Source of the DNA: Saccharopolyspora sp. NFXS83
Lineage (GTDB): Bacteria > Actinomycetota > Actinomycetes > Mycobacteriales > Pseudonocardiaceae
Length of the DNA: 64,000 nucleotides
Direction of reading: 5' to 3'
NCBI RefSeq assembly: GCF_026241095.1
Contig: NZ_JAPFGB010000010.1
Coordinates: 62,001-126,000, forward strand
How positions within the stretch are numbered: position 1 is the first letter of the stretch; every line of letters starts with the position of its first letter. This document shows, piece after piece, positions 1-8,550 of this stretch. The position numbers and the translations under genes are program-made. Under the pieces are notes generated by a model, which was not told the origin of the DNA, made no database searches, and was given only the letters and a program-made list of their open reading frames with translations.

Positions 1-1819
1 CCGCCCAGCGCCATGCCGATCGGTTCGCGCGCAGCGCACCGATCTGCAGCTCCTCCAGCGAATGCGCGTGCGAGAGCAACCCCGGCCCCGATCCGCCGGT
101 GCGGGGCCGCGGCTCGGTCTCGAAGGTGGCGATCGCCGGGGCCCGGTCCGGCACCGGCTGCCCCGGTCGTCGTTCGACGACGAGCCCCGGCACCTCGACC
201 GCGATCGCCAGCGCGGCCGGGTACTCCTTGGTGAGCGCGATCCGGTTGGCGTGCATGTCGTCGAACACGGCGATCACGTCGAGCTCGCCGAATTCCCGCA
301 GCCGCGCCACTTTCAGCTCCGGGATGGGCCGCGTCCGGTCGTCGGGCATGCACAGCAGTGGCGCGTCGGGGACTCCAGCCGCTTCGAGCACGGCCGCGGT
401 GTGGTCGCGGACCCGTTCGCGCCTGCCGGTGCAGAACACGACCTGCCCGCCCGCGTCCCGCACGTCCCACACGAACCGGGCGAGCCCGGCGTTGACCTCG
501 TCGGTGCGCAACCGGTTCCAGGGCCGGGCGAAGGCCCGGAAGAACTCGGTGTGCACCGCCCGCCAGTCCACCTCCGGGTACTTCTCGTGCAGGCCGCTGA
601 GTTCGAGGAACGTGTGCCAGGTCGAGTCGGCGTAGGTCGGCAGCACCGGCAGCGAATCCGGGTCGGCGAGCTCCGGGATGCCGTTGGGCGCACCGGGCCG
701 GGGCCCGGCGACCGCGCGGGTCGCTTCGACGGTGCGGCGCAGCGGGATGATCCCGCACAGGTCGAGGTCGATGACCACGGCCGGTTGCGGCAGCTCGCGG
801 TTCCAGCGGCGGCGCCGCGTCCGGTCCTGCACGGTGTCGAGCACGTGGCGCAGGATCGTGTGCTGGTCGGCGTCGACGTGGTGGACGTGGGGCCGGAGCT
901 CGGTGCGGGCGAGCAGCCTGGCGGTGGGCCGGTCGAGGTGGCGCAGCTCCTCGGCGAGCACCCGGTCGATCGCGGCGCGCACGGAGTCGCCGCGGGGCGG
1001 CGCGTAGCCGATCCGGCGGAATCCGTCGGCGAGGTCGGCGAACACCGCGAGCAGGGTGCGGGCGGCGTCGCGGGCGGCGTGTTCGTCGGGGGCGGGCGCG
1101 GCCGTGTCGGTGATGACCCGGCCGGTCGCCTCCAGCTCGGTGGACAGTTCGAAGGCGAGCGCGTCCGGTGCCGCGAACAGCGCGGTGCGCCGCACTTCCA
1201 GCGCGTGCCGGAACGCCCGCAGCGGTGGTCGCACGAAGTGCTCCACGAAGAACCGGAGCTCGTGCTCCCGGTGCCCGAAGCGGTTGTCGATGACCAGCCG
1301 CAGCAGGCCGGGCGCCCCGTCCGGGCCCGGAGCCAGCAGCGCCTCCGGCCGCACCGCGACGGTGCCACCGGGATGTTCCGGGTGCGGCGGGGCGGGCAAC
1401 CCGCCGGTTCCGCCCGCGACCGCTCCGCCCGTGGCTCGCCGCGCGGACTCGGGCACCAGCGTGGCGCAGTGCATCCGCAGCAGCGGATCCTCCAGCACCG
1501 TCCGCGTCAGCGGATCCTCCCCCGCCGCGGCGCGGGTCCCGGCCGGGCCGGATGCGCCGAGGGTGGCGGTGAGCCGCGCCAGCCATCCGGGGTCGTAGCG
1601 CCGGCGCCTGCGCCGGAGCCGGACCAGCAGTCGGTAGAGCTCGGCCCAGGTCGGTTCGACGCCCAGCGGCACTCCGCTGCCCGCGCCTTCGCCGACCAGG
1701 CGGAACATTCCGGCGCGCCACCGCACCCGCAGGTCGTAGCCGCCGTCGCGCAGCAAGCTGTCCGCCTCCGGGACCGACAGCGGAGCCCACAGGTCCTCCG
1801 CGGGCCGGTCCGTCCACAT
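1..1819 (-). CDS. HAD-superfamily hydrolase domain protein, C-terminus cut by window edge
   Basis: About 606 residues are visible and the reading frame stays open to the left edge, so the C-terminus is missing. The HAD motifs appear in order: DLDLCG near residue 350 (nucleophile and general acid aspartates), FCTGR near 460, a lysine in the PELK segment shortly after, and FDDMH near 517. This order is that of HAD phosphatases. The first roughly 340 residues match no family I recognise and are rich in Arg, Leu and Glu. I chose the ATG at 1819; upstream in-frame GTG codons cannot be excluded because no strong ribosome site is visible. Substrate unknown. Confidence 0.6.
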   Translation of the reverse strand, partial: MWTDRPAEDLWAPLSVPEADSLLRDGGYDLRVRWRAGMFRLVGEGAGSGVPLGVEPTWAELYRLLVRLRRRRRRYDPGWLARLTATLGASGPAGTRAAAGEDPLTRTVLEDPLLRMHCATLVPESARRATGGAVAGGTGGLPAPPHPEHPGGTVAVRPEALLAPGPDGAPGLLRLVIDNRFGHREHELRFFVEHFVRPPLRAFRHALEVRRTALFAAPDALAFELSTELEATGRVITDTAAPAPDEHAARDAARTLLAVFADLADGFRRIGYAPPRGDSVRAAIDRVLAEELRHLDRPTARLLARTELRPHVHHVDADQHTILRHVLDTVQDRTRRRRWNRELPQPAVVIDLDLCGIIPLRRTVEATRAVAGPRPGAPNGIPELADPDSLPVLPTYADSTWHTFLELSGLHEKYPEVDWRAVHTEFFRAFARPWNRLRTDEVNAGLARFVWDVRDAGGQVVFCTGRRERVRDHTAAVLEAAGVPDAPLLCMPDDRTRPIPELKVARLREFGELDVIAVFDDMHANRIALTKEYPAALAIAVEVPGLVVERRPGQPVPDRAPAIATFETEPRPRTGGSGPGLLSHAHSLEELQIGALRANRSAWRWA

Positions 1820-2620
1820 CGGATCCGGTGGTACCTGGCCGAAGGTGGTCGAGGCCGGTCGGGTGACCGGCGTGCGCGCGGTCACCGGGCGGTCGGGCGA
1901 GGTGCCGGAACCTGGCCCGCGCGGCTACCGGGCGGAGCGGGGTGGACGTGCGCGGCCGGTCTGGCGATGGCGGGACGGGCGGCGGGGATCGGCACGAGCC
2001 GAATCCGTCCGGCGGCCTGTCCCGGCGCGAAGTCGCGGGGAGTTCGGATGCGGGGAGAACGAGGCGCGACGCCGCAGTAGCTCACGATCACCTTTCCGTC
2101 ACAGCTCGAATCGATTCGCCTCACGCTAGATAGTGACTATGTGCGTCGGCAACGTGACCGAATGCATACGCCATGTAGTAACTCCGACCCGAACGCAGTG
2201 ACTTGGAACACTATGAGGGTGACCCGGCCGCGCAAGCCACCCCTTCCGCCGAGCGGGACGGCCCCGCGCAGCGGCACCCCTTCGGTGGACACCGGGCTCG
2301 GCGAGTCCACTGCCAGCACCGACGCCGCGAGCGGCACACTGGAGCGGATCGACCGAGTGCGCCGTACCGTCGTCGTGCACCACCCCGATCCGCCACGACG
2401 CCCGGCACTCGGGCCGGAAGCCCCGGTTCCCGCTCGGCTCCTCCGCCGTCCGCGAACCGGCGACCGACGAACATGATCTCGATGATTGAGATGATCTCGG
2501 ACGCAACCGCCTGGGATGATCTCGCGGCGAGGCCGTCTCGGAAGCTCGGGACCGTCCACGGCGGAGCACCGCCCCGGACGCTCCGCCGACACGGCCCGCA
2601 CGAGTGATCAAGGAGTCGCC
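1820..2620. other. 800-base stretch without a convincing gene
   Basis: This interval separates the HAD gene from the tetR gene. Open frames here are Arg/Pro-rich on both strands and lack ribosome sites or recognisable domains. Around 2120-2220 the GC content falls, including a tagtgacta palindrome near 2132, which fits a promoter region for the leftward HAD gene. The right end holds the candidate operator described separately. Confidence 0.5.
2473..2524. promoter_or_regulatory. Candidate operator for the adjacent TetR regulator
   Basis: The 9-mer ATGATCTCG occurs three times, at 2473-2481, 2491-2499 and 2516-2524. The first overlaps an inverted repeat ATCTC-N7-GAGAT at 2476-2492. It lies about 100 bases before the tetR start, where TetR proteins often autoregulate. 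Function is inferred from position and symmetry only. Confidence 0.4.
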
Positions 2621-3265
2621 TTGCCCGCCGAAGTCGCCCCCCTCCGCCGCAAGCCGGTCCAGCAGCGCAGCACCCAGCGCGTGGAGAAGATGCTGGAATC
2701 CTGCGCCCAGCTCATCGACGAACTCGGCTACGAAGGGGTCACCACCACCCTGATCGCCGAACGCGCCGGCGTCGCCGTCGGATCGCTCTACCAGTTCTTC
2801 CCCGACAAGCGAGCCGTCGTGCAGGAACTCACCCGGCGCAACCTGAACCGCTTCGTCGACGCCATCGGCGAACGCTTCGCCACCAGCGACCTCGCGAACT
2901 GGTGGGACGCCGTGGACACGGTGATCGACGTCTACATCACCATGCACCGCGACGTGCCCGCGTTCAGCAGGCTGCACTTCGGCGACGTGGTGGACCTGCG
3001 GCTGCTCGACGAGAGCCAGGACAACAACGCCGTGATCGCCGAGAAGCTCATCGCGCTGCTCGCCGAGCGGTTCACGCTGGACGAGCAGCACCTGCTGCTG
3101 CCGCTGTCGGTGGCCGTCGAAGCCGCCGACGCGGTGCTGAACCTGGCGTTCCGGCGCGATCCCTCGGGCGACTCCGAACTCGTCGCCGAGACCAAGGAGC
3201 TCGTGCGCGGCTACCTGGCGAACCGGATGCCCGATCAACCGAACGACATGGCCTCGCCCCGGTAG
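2621..3265 (+). CDS. TetR/AcrR-family transcriptional regulator
   Basis: A 214-residue one-component regulator. The N-terminal helix-turn-helix is clear: TTTLIAERAGVAVGSLYQFF near residues 40-60 is the typical TetR recognition segment ending in the YxFF signature. The remainder is helical and would form the ligand-binding and dimer domain. I start at the TTG at 2621 because AAGGAG at 2610-2615 sits five bases upstream; the ATG at 2516 has no such site and would add a non-family extension. The 3' end overlaps the convergent PLP-enzyme gene by 31 bases. The likely targets are itself and neighbouring metabolic genes; the ligand is unknown. Confidence 0.85.
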   Translation: MPAEVAPLRRKPVQQRSTQRVEKMLESCAQLIDELGYEGVTTTLIAERAGVAVGSLYQFFPDKRAVVQELTRRNLNRFVDAIGERFATSDLANWWDAVDTVIDVYITMHRDVPAFSRLHFGDVVDLRLLDESQDNNAVIAEKLIALLAERFTLDEQHLLLPLSVAVEAADAVLNLAFRRDPSGDSELVAETKELVRGYLANRMPDQPNDMASPR

Positions 3266-4452
3266 GTGGGCACCGTGGCGACCACCTGATCGCCCTCGAC
3301 CAGGTGGTAGTGGTTGAACCGCTCGGCGAGCTCGCCCGCCTTGGCGTGGCGCAACCACACCCGGTCGCCGAGCCGCAGGTCGCGCGCGGCCGTGCCGGAC
3401 ACCGGGGTCTGCACCTCGCCGGCGCCTTCGGCCGCGGTCAGCCGCAGCCCTCGCGGCAGGTGCACGCCCGGTGCCCGGCTCGGCCCGGTGGGACCGGAGG
3501 CGATATAGCCGCCGCTGAACAGCGTCGCGAACGAACCGCCGGGACGGCGCACCACCGGCAGCGCGTAGAGCACCGCGGGCCGCGGCCGGAACGCGCGGTA
3601 GGCGTCGAACAAGGTGGGGCCGATGAGACCGGAGCCCGCGGCGATCTCGGTGACGCTGCCGTCGGCCCCGGTGCTCTCGATGCTGCCGGTGCCGCCGCCG
3701 TTGACGAACTCCAGCGGCGCCACCGCGCGCACCGCCGCCACCGCCTCCGCGCGGCGTTCGGCCAGCTCGGCCGCCGACCGGCGCTGCATCCAGCGCAGCA
3801 CCGCGGCCAGCAGCGGCTTGCCGGGCGGGGCGTCGCCGAGGCCCGCGATCTGCCCTTCGTAGGCCATGATCCCGACCAGCCGGAACCCGTCGCGCCGCAC
3901 GATCCGCTCGGCGAACCGGCGGGCTTGGGCCGGGGTGTGCACGGGTGAGCGGCGCGGGCCGACGTGCGCGAGCCCGCCCGGTACCGGATGCCAGGCCGCG
4001 TCCAGCTCCAGGCAGACCCGCAGCGGCTCGCGTTCCGGGCCGACGACGGCGTCGACGTGGTCGAGGTGCGCCACCGAGTCGACCAGGATCGTGATGGCGG
4101 CGGCAGCGGCCGGGTCGGCGGCGAGTTCGCGCAGGGCGTGCCGGTCGATCGTCGGGTAGGCGACGAGGATGTCGTCGGACGCGCCTTCCCGGTGCAGCCA
4201 GAGCGCCTCCGGCAGGCTGTAGGCCATCAGCCCCGCGAAGCCGGGCGTGTCCAAGGTGCGGCGGAGCAGTTCCCTGCAGCGCACGGACTTTGAGGCCACC
4301 CGGATCGGAGTGCCCGCGGCGCGGTGGCTCAGGTCGTCGGCGTTGTGGCGGAACGCTTCGAGGTCGACCACCGCGAACGGCGGGTCGAGATCGCGGGTCG
4401 CCCGGTCCAGGCGGTCGCGCTCAGCGCTCTCGGACGTCGGGGGCTCGGGCAA
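3235..4452 (-). CDS. Alanine-racemase-fold PLP enzyme, amino acid deaminase/aldolase family
   Basis: A 405-residue protein of the fold III PLP family that includes D-threonine aldolase and D-serine dehydratase. It opens with FAVVDLEAFRHNADDL, the usual entry to the TIM barrel. The lysine expected to bind PLP lies in RVASKSVRC near residue 50. GIMAYEGQ and EFVNGGGTGS are further barrel motifs, and the C-terminal FNHYHLVEGD resembles the metal-site region of the D-serine dehydratase group. The TTG at 4452 is preceded by AGGAGA at good spacing; a GTG at 4488 would add 12 residues but lacks a ribosome site. Exact substrate not assignable. It converges on tetR and diverges from the oxidase gene. 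Confidence 0.75.
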   Translation of the reverse strand: MPEPPTSESAERDRLDRATRDLDPPFAVVDLEAFRHNADDLSHRAAGTPIRVASKSVRCRELLRRTLDTPGFAGLMAYSLPEALWLHREGASDDILVAYPTIDRHALRELAADPAAAAAITILVDSVAHLDHVDAVVGPEREPLRVCLELDAAWHPVPGGLAHVGPRRSPVHTPAQARRFAERIVRRDGFRLVGIMAYEGQIAGLGDAPPGKPLLAAVLRWMQRRSAAELAERRAEAVAAVRAVAPLEFVNGGGTGSIESTGADGSVTEIAAGSGLIGPTLFDAYRAFRPRPAVLYALPVVRRPGGSFATLFSGGYIASGPTGPSRAPGVHLPRGLRLTAAEGAGEVQTPVSGTAARDLRLGDRVWLRHAKAGELAERFNHYHLVEGDQVVATVPTYRGEAMSFG

Positions 4453-4517
4453 CGGGTCTCCTGGGGAGGACGCGGGAGTGGGGGGCACTCACCCACGGTA
4501 GGCGGCGCGGGGTTGTT

Positions 4518-4536
4518 ATGTGAATCTCATTCACAT
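4518..4536. promoter_or_regulatory. Perfect palindromic operator between divergent genes
   Basis: ATGTGAATctcATTCACAT is a perfect 8-base inverted repeat with a 3-base centre. It lies between the leftward PLP-enzyme gene and the rightward lactone oxidase gene, in the only AT-rich patch of a very GC-rich interval. Size and shape fit a dimeric regulator. The TetR protein next door is one candidate binder, but its own upstream repeats look different. Confidence 0.6.
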
Positions 4537-4647
4537 ACTTTCTTGCGGCACCGCCCCGAACCGGACCGCCCGGCCACCGCCGGACGACGATTCCGGCGCA
4601 TCCGGCCCGGCCACCTCGGCGAGCCGCGCCACAGGAGGTCTGTGATC

Positions 4648-5958
4648 ATGCCGCGACCAGGCTGGACGAACTGGGCGGGGACCGTCGCCCGCACTCCCGG
4701 AGGCACCGCCCGCCCCCGCGACCTGACCGAGGCCGCCACCCTGCTGCGCGCCGCCGCCCGCGGTGGCCGCACCGTGCGACCGCTCGGCAGCGGGCACTCG
4801 TTCACCGGCGTCGGCGCCCCAGCCGACGGCGCGCTGGCCCTGGACCTGGCGCACTGGTCCGGCATCGAACGCGTCGAACCGCCCTACGTCACGGTCCGCG
4901 CGGGCACCCCGCTGCACCGGCTCAACCGGGAACTCGGCGAACTCGGGCTCGCGCTGCCCAACCTCGGCGACATCGACCGGCAGACCGTGGCCGGCGCGAT
5001 CTCCACCGGCACCCACGGCACCGGCGCCGCGCTCGGCGGGCTCGCCACCCAGGTCACCGAGCTGGAGCTGCTGCTCGCGGACGGCACCACGCGGCGCTGC
5101 TCGGCGGACCAGGACCCGGAGCTGTTCGCCGCCGCCCGCGTGAGCCTCGGCGCGCTCGGCGTGCTGACCCGCGTGACCTTGCGCTGCGTGCCCGCGTTCC
5201 ACCTCGTCGCCGACGAACGACCCGAACCGCTCGACGACGTGCTGGCGCGGTTCGAGGAGCTCGCCGACGGAAACGACCACTTCGAGTTCTACTGGTTCCC
5301 GCACAGCACCCGGACCTTGGTCAAGCGCAACAACCGGTTGCCCGCCGGGCAGGAGCCGAGCCCGCTGAGCCCGCTGCGGGAGTTCTTCGAGTACGAGCTG
5401 ATGGAGAACCGGGCGTTCGGCGCGCTGTGCCGCCTCGGCCGCGCCCGGCCCGGACTGGTCCGGCCGCTCAACCGGTTCTGCGCGGCGGCCTGGTCGGCCC
5501 GGCACTACAGCGACCTGGGGCACCGGGTGTTCGTCACCCGGCGGCGGGTCCGGTTCGCGGAATCCGAGTACGCGGTGCCGCGCGCCGAGCTGCCCGCCGT
5601 GCTCGCCGAACTCCGGGCGGCGGCCGGGCGGCTGGCCGATCCGGTGATGTTCCCGGTGGAGGTCCGGGTCGCCGCCGCCGACGACATCTGGCTGTCCACC
5701 GCGCACCGGCGCCCGTCCGCGTACATCGCGGTGCACCAGTTCACCGGGATGCCGCACCGCGCCTGGTTCGACGCCTTCTCGTCCATAGTGGACTCCGTCG
5801 GCGGCAGGCCGCACTGGGGCAAGATGCACCGGCTCACCGCCGACGACCTGCGCGAGCGCTACCCGCGCTTCGACGACTTCCGCGCCCTGCGGGCGGAACT
5901 CGACCCCGGCGGCCTGTTCGCCAACCCGTACCTGGACCGGGTCCTCGGACCCGTGTGA
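4648..5958 (+). CDS. FAD-linked sugar-1,4-lactone oxidase (D-arabinono-1,4-lactone oxidase family)
   Basis: A 436-residue flavoprotein of the VAO family. The N-terminal FAD domain shows VRPLGSGHSFTGV near residue 45 and TVAGAISTGTHGTG near 115; the second is the pyrophosphate-binding stretch. The C-terminal ALO domain ends with HWGKMH and RALRAELDPGGLFANPYLDRV, both typical of gulonolactone/arabinonolactone oxidases. The HWxK motif is the substrate-site signature. ATG 4648 follows AGGAGG at 4633-4638; an in-frame GTG at 4642 is too close. Family members oxidise aldonolactones using O2 or another acceptor; the natural substrate here is not predictable. The palindrome upstream probably controls it. 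Confidence 0.85.
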   Translation: MPRPGWTNWAGTVARTPGGTARPRDLTEAATLLRAAARGGRTVRPLGSGHSFTGVGAPADGALALDLAHWSGIERVEPPYVTVRAGTPLHRLNRELGELGLALPNLGDIDRQTVAGAISTGTHGTGAALGGLATQVTELELLLADGTTRRCSADQDPELFAAARVSLGALGVLTRVTLRCVPAFHLVADERPEPLDDVLARFEELADGNDHFEFYWFPHSTRTLVKRNNRLPAGQEPSPLSPLREFFEYELMENRAFGALCRLGRARPGLVRPLNRFCAAAWSARHYSDLGHRVFVTRRRVRFAESEYAVPRAELPAVLAELRAAAGRLADPVMFPVEVRVAAADDIWLSTAHRRPSAYIAVHQFTGMPHRAWFDAFSSIVDSVGGRPHWGKMHRLTADDLRERYPRFDDFRALRAELDPGGLFANPYLDRVLGPV

Positions 5959-5965
5959 GCGACCG

Positions 5966-6622
5966 TCAGGCGACCGCCGCGCGGACCGCCTCGACGACCG
6001 GCGTCGGGCCGTTGATCAGGGTGAAGGTGCGGCCGGCGGACTTCGGCTCGTCGAGCAGCGCCACCAGCACCGCGGCGACGTCGGCGCGGGTGATCTCGTC
6101 CCGGCGGGTCTGCTCGGCCAGCTCGATCCGGCCCGTCGGCCGGTCGTCGGTGAGGGCGCCTGGGCGCAGGATCGTCCAGTCCAGGTCCCGGCCGCGCAGG
6201 TCCACTTCGGCGGCCCGCTTGGCGTCGAGGTACGCGCCGAACACCTCGCCCACGTCCGGCGGGTTCGGCTCGTCCAGGCCGATCGCGCTCACCTGCAGGA
6301 AGCGCCGCACCCCCGCCTGCTGCGCGGCGTCCGCCAGCAGCACCGAACCCGCGCGGTCCACGGTGTCCTTGCGCGCCACACCGCTCCCGGGGCCGGCGCC
6401 CGCGGCGAACACCACGGCGTCAGCGCCGGACAACCGCTCGGCCACCCCGGCGGCGTCGGTGGATTCCAGGTCCAGCACCACCGGTTCCGCGCCGTCCGCG
6501 CGCAGGTCGTCGGCGTGCTCGGGATCGCGGATCAACCCGACCGCGGTGTCCCCGCGCTCGGCGAGCAACCGCCCGAGATGGCGCGCGATCTTCCCATGTC
6601 CTCCGGCTACCACGACTCGCAT
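5966..6622 (-). CDS. NAD(P)-binding SDR-like protein (NAD(P)H-binding, YwnB/YesF type)
   Basis: A 218-residue atypical short-chain dehydrogenase. MRVVVAGGHGKIARHLGRLL is a GxxGxxG Rossmann motif at the very N-terminus, and LQVSAIGLDEP, YLDAKRAAE and WTILRPGALTD match the NAD(P)H-binding group in which a YxxxK replaces classical SDR geometry. Members act as quinone or flavin reductases or have no known reaction. It ends 8 bases from the convergent oxidase gene and no terminator fits between them. Start is the ATG at 6622. No pathway is implied by the neighbours. Confidence 0.8.
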   Translation of the reverse strand: MRVVVAGGHGKIARHLGRLLAERGDTAVGLIRDPEHADDLRADGAEPVVLDLESTDAAGVAERLSGADAVVFAAGAGPGSGVARKDTVDRAGSVLLADAAQQAGVRRFLQVSAIGLDEPNPPDVGEVFGAYLDAKRAAEVDLRGRDLDWTILRPGALTDDRPTGRIELAEQTRRDEITRADVAAVLVALLDEPKSAGRTFTLINGPTPVVEAVRAAVA

Positions 6623-6638
6623 GAGCCCACCCTAGGCC

Positions 6639-6675
6639 CGGTGGCCGCCTGAACGCTCCCACCAGGCGGCCACCG
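6639..6675 (-). terminator. Stem-loop terminator for the 6731-7369 gene
   Basis: A 13-base perfect stem (6639-6651 with 6663-6675) with an 11-base loop lies just beyond the stop of the leftward hypothetical gene. There is no clear U-tract, as is common in actinomycetes. Confidence 0.55.
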
Positions 6676-6698
6676 AGTCGTGCTCCCGCCACGGCTGA

Positions 6699-6748
6699 TC
6701 GGGGTCAGCTCCGCGACGGGGCGGTCGGGGTCAGCTCCGCGACGGGGC
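6699..6748. repeat. 24-base tandem duplication with 26-base period
   Basis: The 24 bases at 6699-6722 recur exactly at 6725-6748. The second copy contains the stop codon and the last residues (APSRS) of the hypothetical gene at 6731-7369, so the duplication occurred at its 3' end without altering the product. Confidence 0.8.
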
Positions 6749-7369
6749 AGGCGCTTCCGCCGCGAGCAACTGCTGGTAGACGACCTCGTTCACCCAGCGG
6801 GACACCGCGGTGTGCTCGATCGGCGGCGCGTCCGCGAAGGAACGGCCTTCGAGCTCCACCTGGACGTCGTCCGCCTCCGCGCTGAGCACCGCGACGCCGA
6901 ACTGCCGTGCCCGGATCAGGCAGGTGGACATGAAGTCCTTCGCGAGCGTGACGCTCTTCGGCACGATGATCGCGGTGCTGGTGAACCGGGCGAACGGCAC
7001 CGCCGCGGTCAGCGCGGTCCGCCAGTGCCGCGCGGGAGCGAGCATGCCGACGAGGTGCGCGCTCGGCGGCGGCACCCGCCCGTCCATCTCGGGCCACACC
7101 CAGGTGGAGATCTCCGCGCGGTCCAGCACCGGCTCGCTGCCGAAGCACAGCCGCTCGGCGTGCGCGTCCGGGACGAGCTCCGCCACCGGAACCACGTGCC
7201 TGCCGAGCATCTTCACCGGCGGCAGCACGGTTCCCGACCAGGCGAGGGCATCCGCCGACAACGCGGTGAGCCTACCGATGGAGGCGGGTAAATCGAGCGG
7301 AGATCGTGCGTGGGTAGAGCTGATCCGGACCTCGTTGTCGACCGTGGCACGTCCCGGCATTCCGGTCAC
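6731..7369 (-). CDS. Hypothetical protein
   Basis: A 212-residue protein with no domain I recognise. It is mixed alpha/beta in composition, without signal peptide or membrane segment. Recognisable landmarks are GRHVVPVAELVPDAHAERL in the middle and a C-terminal HTAVSRWVNEVVYQQLL helix. GTG 7369 is preceded by GGGAGG at workable spacing; ATG 7360 (three residues later) and an ATG at 7426 are alternatives. Codon third positions are strongly G/C, supporting a real gene. It is followed by a good stem-loop terminator. Function unknown. Confidence 0.6.
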   Translation of the reverse strand: MTGMPGRATVDNEVRISSTHARSPLDLPASIGRLTALSADALAWSGTVLPPVKMLGRHVVPVAELVPDAHAERLCFGSEPVLDRAEISTWVWPEMDGRVPPPSAHLVGMLAPARHWRTALTAAVPFARFTSTAIIVPKSVTLAKDFMSTCLIRARQFGVAVLSAEADDVQVELEGRSFADAPPIEHTAVSRWVNEVVYQQLLAAEAPAPSRS

Positions 7370-7615
7370 GGCTCCCCGCCTCCCTCGATGCACTGGCTGC
7401 AACAAAAAGCGCTCACTGCCCGGCATTCGTTCTTCCCAGGCAGTCCGACTAAAACAGGTCGGGAGCGATTCCTCTGCGCTGACGCGGTGGTCCTGCGACC
7501 GGCGGCGGCGAGCGGTCGGTGACCGGTCGGTGAGCGGTTGGACGACTTCAGCCCGGCGGTGCGGCCAATCAGGTGACGCTCAGAAGGGGATGGTTCCGGG
7601 GTTCGCGAGCGCGGC

Positions 7616-8398
7616 TCACCCTGCGTCGGATCGCGCGAGATCGTGCTCGGCCAACCGCCTGCGAATCGCCTCCGCCGCCGGTAGCAACGGCTTGACCAGC
7701 TTGGAATGCTCCGCCCGGACGCTGCGGGCGACCAGCCCGAGCGCCGCGACGACCGTTCCGGCGCCGTCCCGCACCGGAACCGCCACGGAACAGTTACCTA
7801 GTGTCATCTCTTCGGACGTTCGCGCGAACCCCCGGCTGCGCACCGCCTGCAATTCACGCGCCAGCCTCCCAGGTTCGGTGATCGTGTAGGGCGTGTGCCG
7901 GGACAGCCCCCGCTCGCAGTACTCCTGCACGACCTGCGCCGGAGCGTGCGCGAGCAGCACCCGGCCGACTCCGGTCGGATGCAGCGGCAACCGGCCACCC
8001 GTTCGGGAAACGATCGAGACCGATCGAGGGACCGCCAGCTTCTCCACGTACACGGCCTCCCAGTGATCCCGCACCGCAAGATGCACGTTCTCCCGCGTGT
8101 TCTCGCACAGCTCCTGCATGAACGGCAGCGCCGCCTCCCGCAGCGCCGTGTGCACCGGGGCGAGCAGCCCGATCTCCCACAGCCGCAGGCCGATCGCGTA
8201 GCGCCCGTCGTCGTCGCGGTGCAGCGCTCCCCACGCCTCCAGCTCGCCCACGAGGCGGTGCGCGGTCGCCAGCGGAATCGCGGCGCGGCGCGCGATCGCG
8301 GTCAGCGTGAGCCTCGTGTGGTCGACGTCGAACGCGGTGAGCACGCTCAACGCCCGCCCGGTCACCGATCGCCCGGAATCCCGGCTGTTGCCCGCCAT
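7616..8398 (-). CDS. IclR-family transcriptional regulator
   Basis: A 260-residue protein. The N-terminal winged helix reads LTLTAIARRAAIPLATAHRL near residues 30-50, followed by the IclR effector domain with NVHLAVRDHWEAVYVEK, PLHPTGVGRVLLAHAP and a C-terminal CSVAVPVRDGAGTVVAALGL. These are characteristic of PcaR/PobR-type regulators of aromatic catabolism. ATG 8398 has GGGAGG eight bases upstream. It lies 152 bases downstream of the enol-lactonase-like gene on the same strand, supporting a role in regulating a beta-ketoadipate-type step; an effector such as beta-ketoadipate is inference. Confidence 0.85.
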   Translation of the reverse strand: MAGNSRDSGRSVTGRALSVLTAFDVDHTRLTLTAIARRAAIPLATAHRLVGELEAWGALHRDDDGRYAIGLRLWEIGLLAPVHTALREAALPFMQELCENTRENVHLAVRDHWEAVYVEKLAVPRSVSIVSRTGGRLPLHPTGVGRVLLAHAPAQVVQEYCERGLSRHTPYTITEPGRLARELQAVRSRGFARTSEEMTLGNCSVAVPVRDGAGTVVAALGLVARSVRAEHSKLVKPLLPAAEAIRRRLAEHDLARSDAG

Positions 8399-8550
8399 CA
8401 CGACCTCCCGGCCGGCTGCCCCTGCGGCCTGCCCGGCACCGCACCGTCCGAGCCCAGCCCAGCACAGTCCCGCTCCCCCGCCAAGGCCCGAGCACCGGCG
8501 AACACCGGTCTTCGATCCGCGCCGAGCCGACGCCGGCGTGCCCCCACCCG

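Noticed and set aside
62-2080. Long plus-strand open frame opposite the HAD gene
   Set aside because: Arg/Gly/Pro-rich shadow of the minus-strand gene with no domain or ribosome site.
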